From Parasponia andersonii (taxonomy: Eukaryota; Streptophyta; Magnoliopsida; Rosales; Cannabaceae), in NCBI GenBank assembly GCA_002914805.1, contig JXTB01000192.1, forward strand, positions 452,380 through 516,379: a stretch of DNA of 64,000 bases, given 5' to 3'. Shown here piece after piece: positions 60,763-64,000 of this stretch (positions are counted from its first letter, which is position 1; every line of letters starts with the position of its first letter). The notes beneath the pieces were generated by a model. The model was not told the origin of the DNA and did no database searches. It saw only the letters and a list, made by a program, of their open reading frames with translations. The position numbers and the translations under genes are program-made.

Positions 60763-63140
60763 TTAATTCAACTTTATTTATTAATTTGGGGCAAAATCTA
60801 TGTACACTTTGATGTAAGTTTACAAGTACGCCAATATTAATTACTTGAATTGTTAATATAAAATAAAAATTCGTTTTTTCATAAATTATATTATATATAT
60901 ACATTTTGTTTTTGTCATCGACTTATTTAAACTTACAGATTACAAGCCTTTTATGATTAGTGGCAGTTCCCTTTTCCTTTGATTGAATAGCTTCCAACAA
61001 TATAATAGTATATTTAAATTTAGTAAACTCGGTCATATAAGAATATAGAAATCCTTATTCAATTAAATCTGAAAATTGTAAACCAAATATATATGATTCT
61101 GAATTAGTAACTACTCCAGATAAAGAAAAGAAAGGAAAGGAAAAACGTGATAAAAGACAAATACCATGTCTTGAAGATAAATTGTAAACAATATACCATG
61201 TCTTAATCTTCCCTAAAGATCTACTTTCATGGCCGGGGCTTTTCTTACACCAATCAAAAACTATGTGATTTCGTTTATGATTATTTTTAACCAGACATGA
61301 AACTTTAAAGATTTAGCTTTATAAGTATTTATATCATCGATCAAAGATACTCTCTGTTGAAGATCTATCATTTTTAAGTGGGCCGGTTTTATTTATTTAT
61401 GTATAATCACTTCTCTTGCTACCATTTTCATATATCATCTCTAAATCATTCATTGTTTAATTGGTTGCAAAACAGTTTCTGGAATCTCCCATGGTTATGG
61501 AACATCAACACTGCATAGACCGTCCACCATGGTCATGGAAAAATAGTGTACGTAAAATATGGGACTCTAAAATATAGTATGCTAAATGGTTTGCTCATCG
61601 CCGGGGTCCATATAAACACTGCAAAAAGACCATGGTTATGGAAGGTGAAGTGGTTGTGTTGAGAATTGAACGATCTCCATGAAGCGCGGCTTATGAGCTT
61701 CACGAAAAGCTTTCTACCATGACCGATTGAGGAAGGTGTAATGGTCATGTCAACGGTGATTCCTGTCCACGGCATCATTAGTACTTTACTTGTCCGTTTA
61801 TAAAGTAGATAATTCTAAATGTAAACTTGTGGTGTTTGCAAGTATTCATGACAGATAATAATATGTTAAAGCCAGTAGATTACTTTTTGTTGTGTATTTG
61901 AGTAGACGATAATATAGACTTTTTAACTCAAAAAGAGGTGGTACGTATCGAAGAAAAATAAAAAGGTGGTATATATATCTTAAAATTATATTTGAAAGTG
62001 ACATTTAGATATCAACTTTCTGAACAACATTGAGGCCCATTAAAATACTTGTTGCATGTGCTTTACGGGATCTTGAAGAGGCAAAAAGCCTTTCAATAAT
62101 TTTCAAATGTCATTTTACATTATTAACAACATGATGGATATAGATACTTTTATTTAATTCTATTTTTTTGAGTAACTTATTTAATTTTTTTTGAAAGCCG
62201 GAAACATATAATGAATTCTGTTTTTAAACAAATAAAAAAAATTATTTACTACGTAAGTTTACACCCAAGGGGCCTACTTTGTTTGTTTATTTATTTATTT
62301 TTTTAGATATTTGGATTGGGGATTGAACTGATCTAGACCTCTCAATATTAGAGGTATATTAGATTACTAATAAAGATAAGCCTGCGACCACTAAGGGTCC
62401 ACTGTTGGACTGACAGTGATAAAACGGTTTCATCTATAAATTTTATAAAAACTAAACCCTTAACATGTGATTTATCTAAATTTACTTAAATATCCCAATT
62501 AAAATGCCCAAATCTTCTTCTCTTGGAACTATACGATTACAAATTTCTTTATGAGCCTCTTACATGAATCTTTATTACAATCGAAGTCGGAAGAGGTGAA
62601 TTGTCATCATTAAATTTGATTTTTTGACCATGATCGAAATAATGGTCAATCGAGTCCGTTTTGTTGAAATTATTTTACCGAGGTTGAAATTTTAATGAAT
62701 GGTGGGGAAGCATGAGTAATTTTACCACATTTCCAGTTTTTTTTGTTAAGAAAAGTTCTATTTTTATAAAAGAGTTGTGATTTGTCCTAAGTTTTACCAT
62801 AGACATTAAAATAGGGTCAATGCTAATGCCCTAAGGAAACACCATAGAGAGTTAGATCTATGGAAATGAAAACTTTCGAACATATCAAAAGATATTATTA
62901 CAATTGAGAGAAAAATGTTGTATCCAAACATCATACAGAAGAGAGATCAACAAAGAATCTCCGTCTTTGATTGGCGTGGGTAGTCAAAATAATTAGATAT
63001 AGTAGAAGTTACAAAGAAAATGAGGAATACGAAGTTTCAAGAGAAAGAAGCGCCATATAGGGTTCTATTTTTATTTGCTTTTTAGTGGGATTTTTACAAC
63101 AATGAACAAATGATGAAGTTATTCGATGGTATATATATAT
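60763..63140. other. Intergenic sequence
   Basis: AT-rich, with no gene I can support. The part at 61485-61790 stands out: it is GC-richer and repeats the words CCATGGTTATGGAA and CCATGGTCATGGAA, with a complementary open frame (61778-61533) of no known family. Confidence 0.45.
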
Positions 63141-63358
63141 GGTTCCAAGTACAATAGGTAATTTTTTTAATATTTATTTATAAATACTTTTTTTAATCGT
63201 TCAATCATTATCTAACAACTAGTTTAAAAAATATTAAAAAAATCTCTTGTTTAATATTCTTTTCTCCACTTTTTATCATGAAAAGACATGCGTAGTTAAT
63301 TTTAATTGGACAAAATAATACTTATATATAAGTTAAAAAAAACTATTGCATTGGTGCT
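63141..63358 (+). mobile_element. MITE copy D, diverged
   Basis: About 218 bp with the same outline as copies B and C: GGTTCCAAGTACAATAGGTA at the left, ATTGCATTGGTGCTA at the right, and a degraded middle. A (TA)n tract flanks it on the left, and TA-rich sequence on the right. It is the most diverged copy. Confidence 0.75.
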
Positions 63359-63599
63359 ATATGTATTAGTGCTATATATATATATATGTATTAATCATAT
63401 ATATATATATAACCAGATATATAATAACCGCAAAATATTTACCAAACAATAATTTAAAAATGCCACTTGGCGTTATTTTGGGATTTATGATAATATGAGT
63501 AGCACACTGCTGTATTATCTCATAATCACAATTTAAAAATATGTATACATTTCTACACAATTTAATCTAAGTATAATCCAATTTATTTCAACAATTTAC

Positions 63600-64000
63600 C
63601 AATTATTGTAAAATTCAAGATTTTTTATAAATCAATTTATTATAAATTAAAACAAGTATAAAACTAGATAATTAAATCCCTACCTCAATATGATAGCTAT
63701 ACCAAGTTAACGACGTTCGAAAAAACTCCTATTGGTCACTTGGGTGCTCTAGCGATCGTTTTAGTATCCTAACAAGTCTACTTGAAAAAGTGACTTTTCC
63801 AACAGAGTCTCAGATTAAGAAATGGATGTCACTACTAAATTCAGAGTACCTAAAAATACTGGATTAGACATATAATTAGTCAAATTTGGGTCCCAATATG
63901 GGACTCGGTCTATGATACATAAAATAGTACTATTCACGAGCCACGAACTTCGATTTTTGTGCCACTACGAAATATAATCATATATGATATCAAAATTCGT
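63600..64000. repeat. Edge of a dispersed LTR-type repeat
   Basis: The stretch 63666-63704 (AGATAATTAAATCCCTACCT then CAATATGATAGCTATACCA) aligns with 44058-44096 inside the foreign insertion. Weaker matches (TTCGAA, TCACTTGGG) follow in the same order. It runs off the window. Non-coding; treated as a fossil. Confidence 0.45.

Noticed and set aside
1-64000. CRISPR arrays, bacterial operons, riboswitches or organelle insertions
   Set aside because: None seen; the spliced genes and transposons fit plant nuclear DNA throughout.

Overview
The window looks like AT-rich nuclear DNA from a eudicot plant. The genes have many introns and plant GT..AG splice sites. Poly-A, poly-T and (TA)n tracts are common, the transposable elements are typical of plants, and four N-runs mark a draft assembly. 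I recognise a C-class floral MADS-box gene, a plant integrin-linked-kinase-type Raf-like kinase, a plant cyclic phosphodiesterase, a defensin-like peptide gene and a GDSL lipase pseudogene. The start of the MADS protein (MAYQNKS...) suggests a Rosales relative, but that is a weak inference from memory.

Layout. 1.47-2.28 kb: decayed GDSL esterase/lipase on the plus strand. 5.03-10.97 kb, minus strand: complete AGAMOUS-type gene, seven coding exons joined in phase to 253 codons, with a 3-kb first coding intron that carries candidate LEAFY, WUSCHEL, CCAATCA and CArG sites. 11.4 kb: its probable TATA box. 13.95-22.93 kb, plus strand: old Ty1/copia element with both LTRs; a small MITE sits inside its 3' LTR. 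23-32 kb: gene-poor. 32.2-32.8 kb: two more copies of that MITE side by side. 33.76-37.88 kb, minus strand: complete ankyrin-Raf kinase, twelve exons, 457 codons. 40.8 kb: candidate tRNA-type SINE. 41.7-48.9 kb: remains of a Mutator-like element (DUF1985 gene on plus, MURA N-terminus on minus), its middle replaced by about 2.6 kb of foreign repeat, with an ~85-bp GAAACC-rich minisatellite on both sides. 49.17-50.95 kb, minus strand: complete 2H cyclic phosphodiesterase, three exons, 190 codons. 51.65-53.55 kb: candidate non-autonomous TIR element. 54.68-60.10 kb, minus strand: broken Ty3/gypsy (Tat-like) element. 60.38-60.76 kb, plus strand: two-exon defensin-like secreted peptide of 75 residues. 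63.14-63.36 kb: fourth MITE copy. 63.6-64 kb: edge of a repeat related to the insertion at 44 kb.

The host genes do not form a pathway; they are independent single genes. The MADS gene acts in floral organ identity, the kinase in signalling, the phosphodiesterase in cyclic-phosphate metabolism linked to tRNA splicing, and the peptide in secretion (defence or reproduction). I found no clearly new multi-gene system. The best leads are the unlisted defensin-like gene beside an LTR, the (TA)n-targeting MITE family, the GAAACC minisatellite shared across the broken Mutator element, and the regulatory cluster in the AGAMOUS intron.
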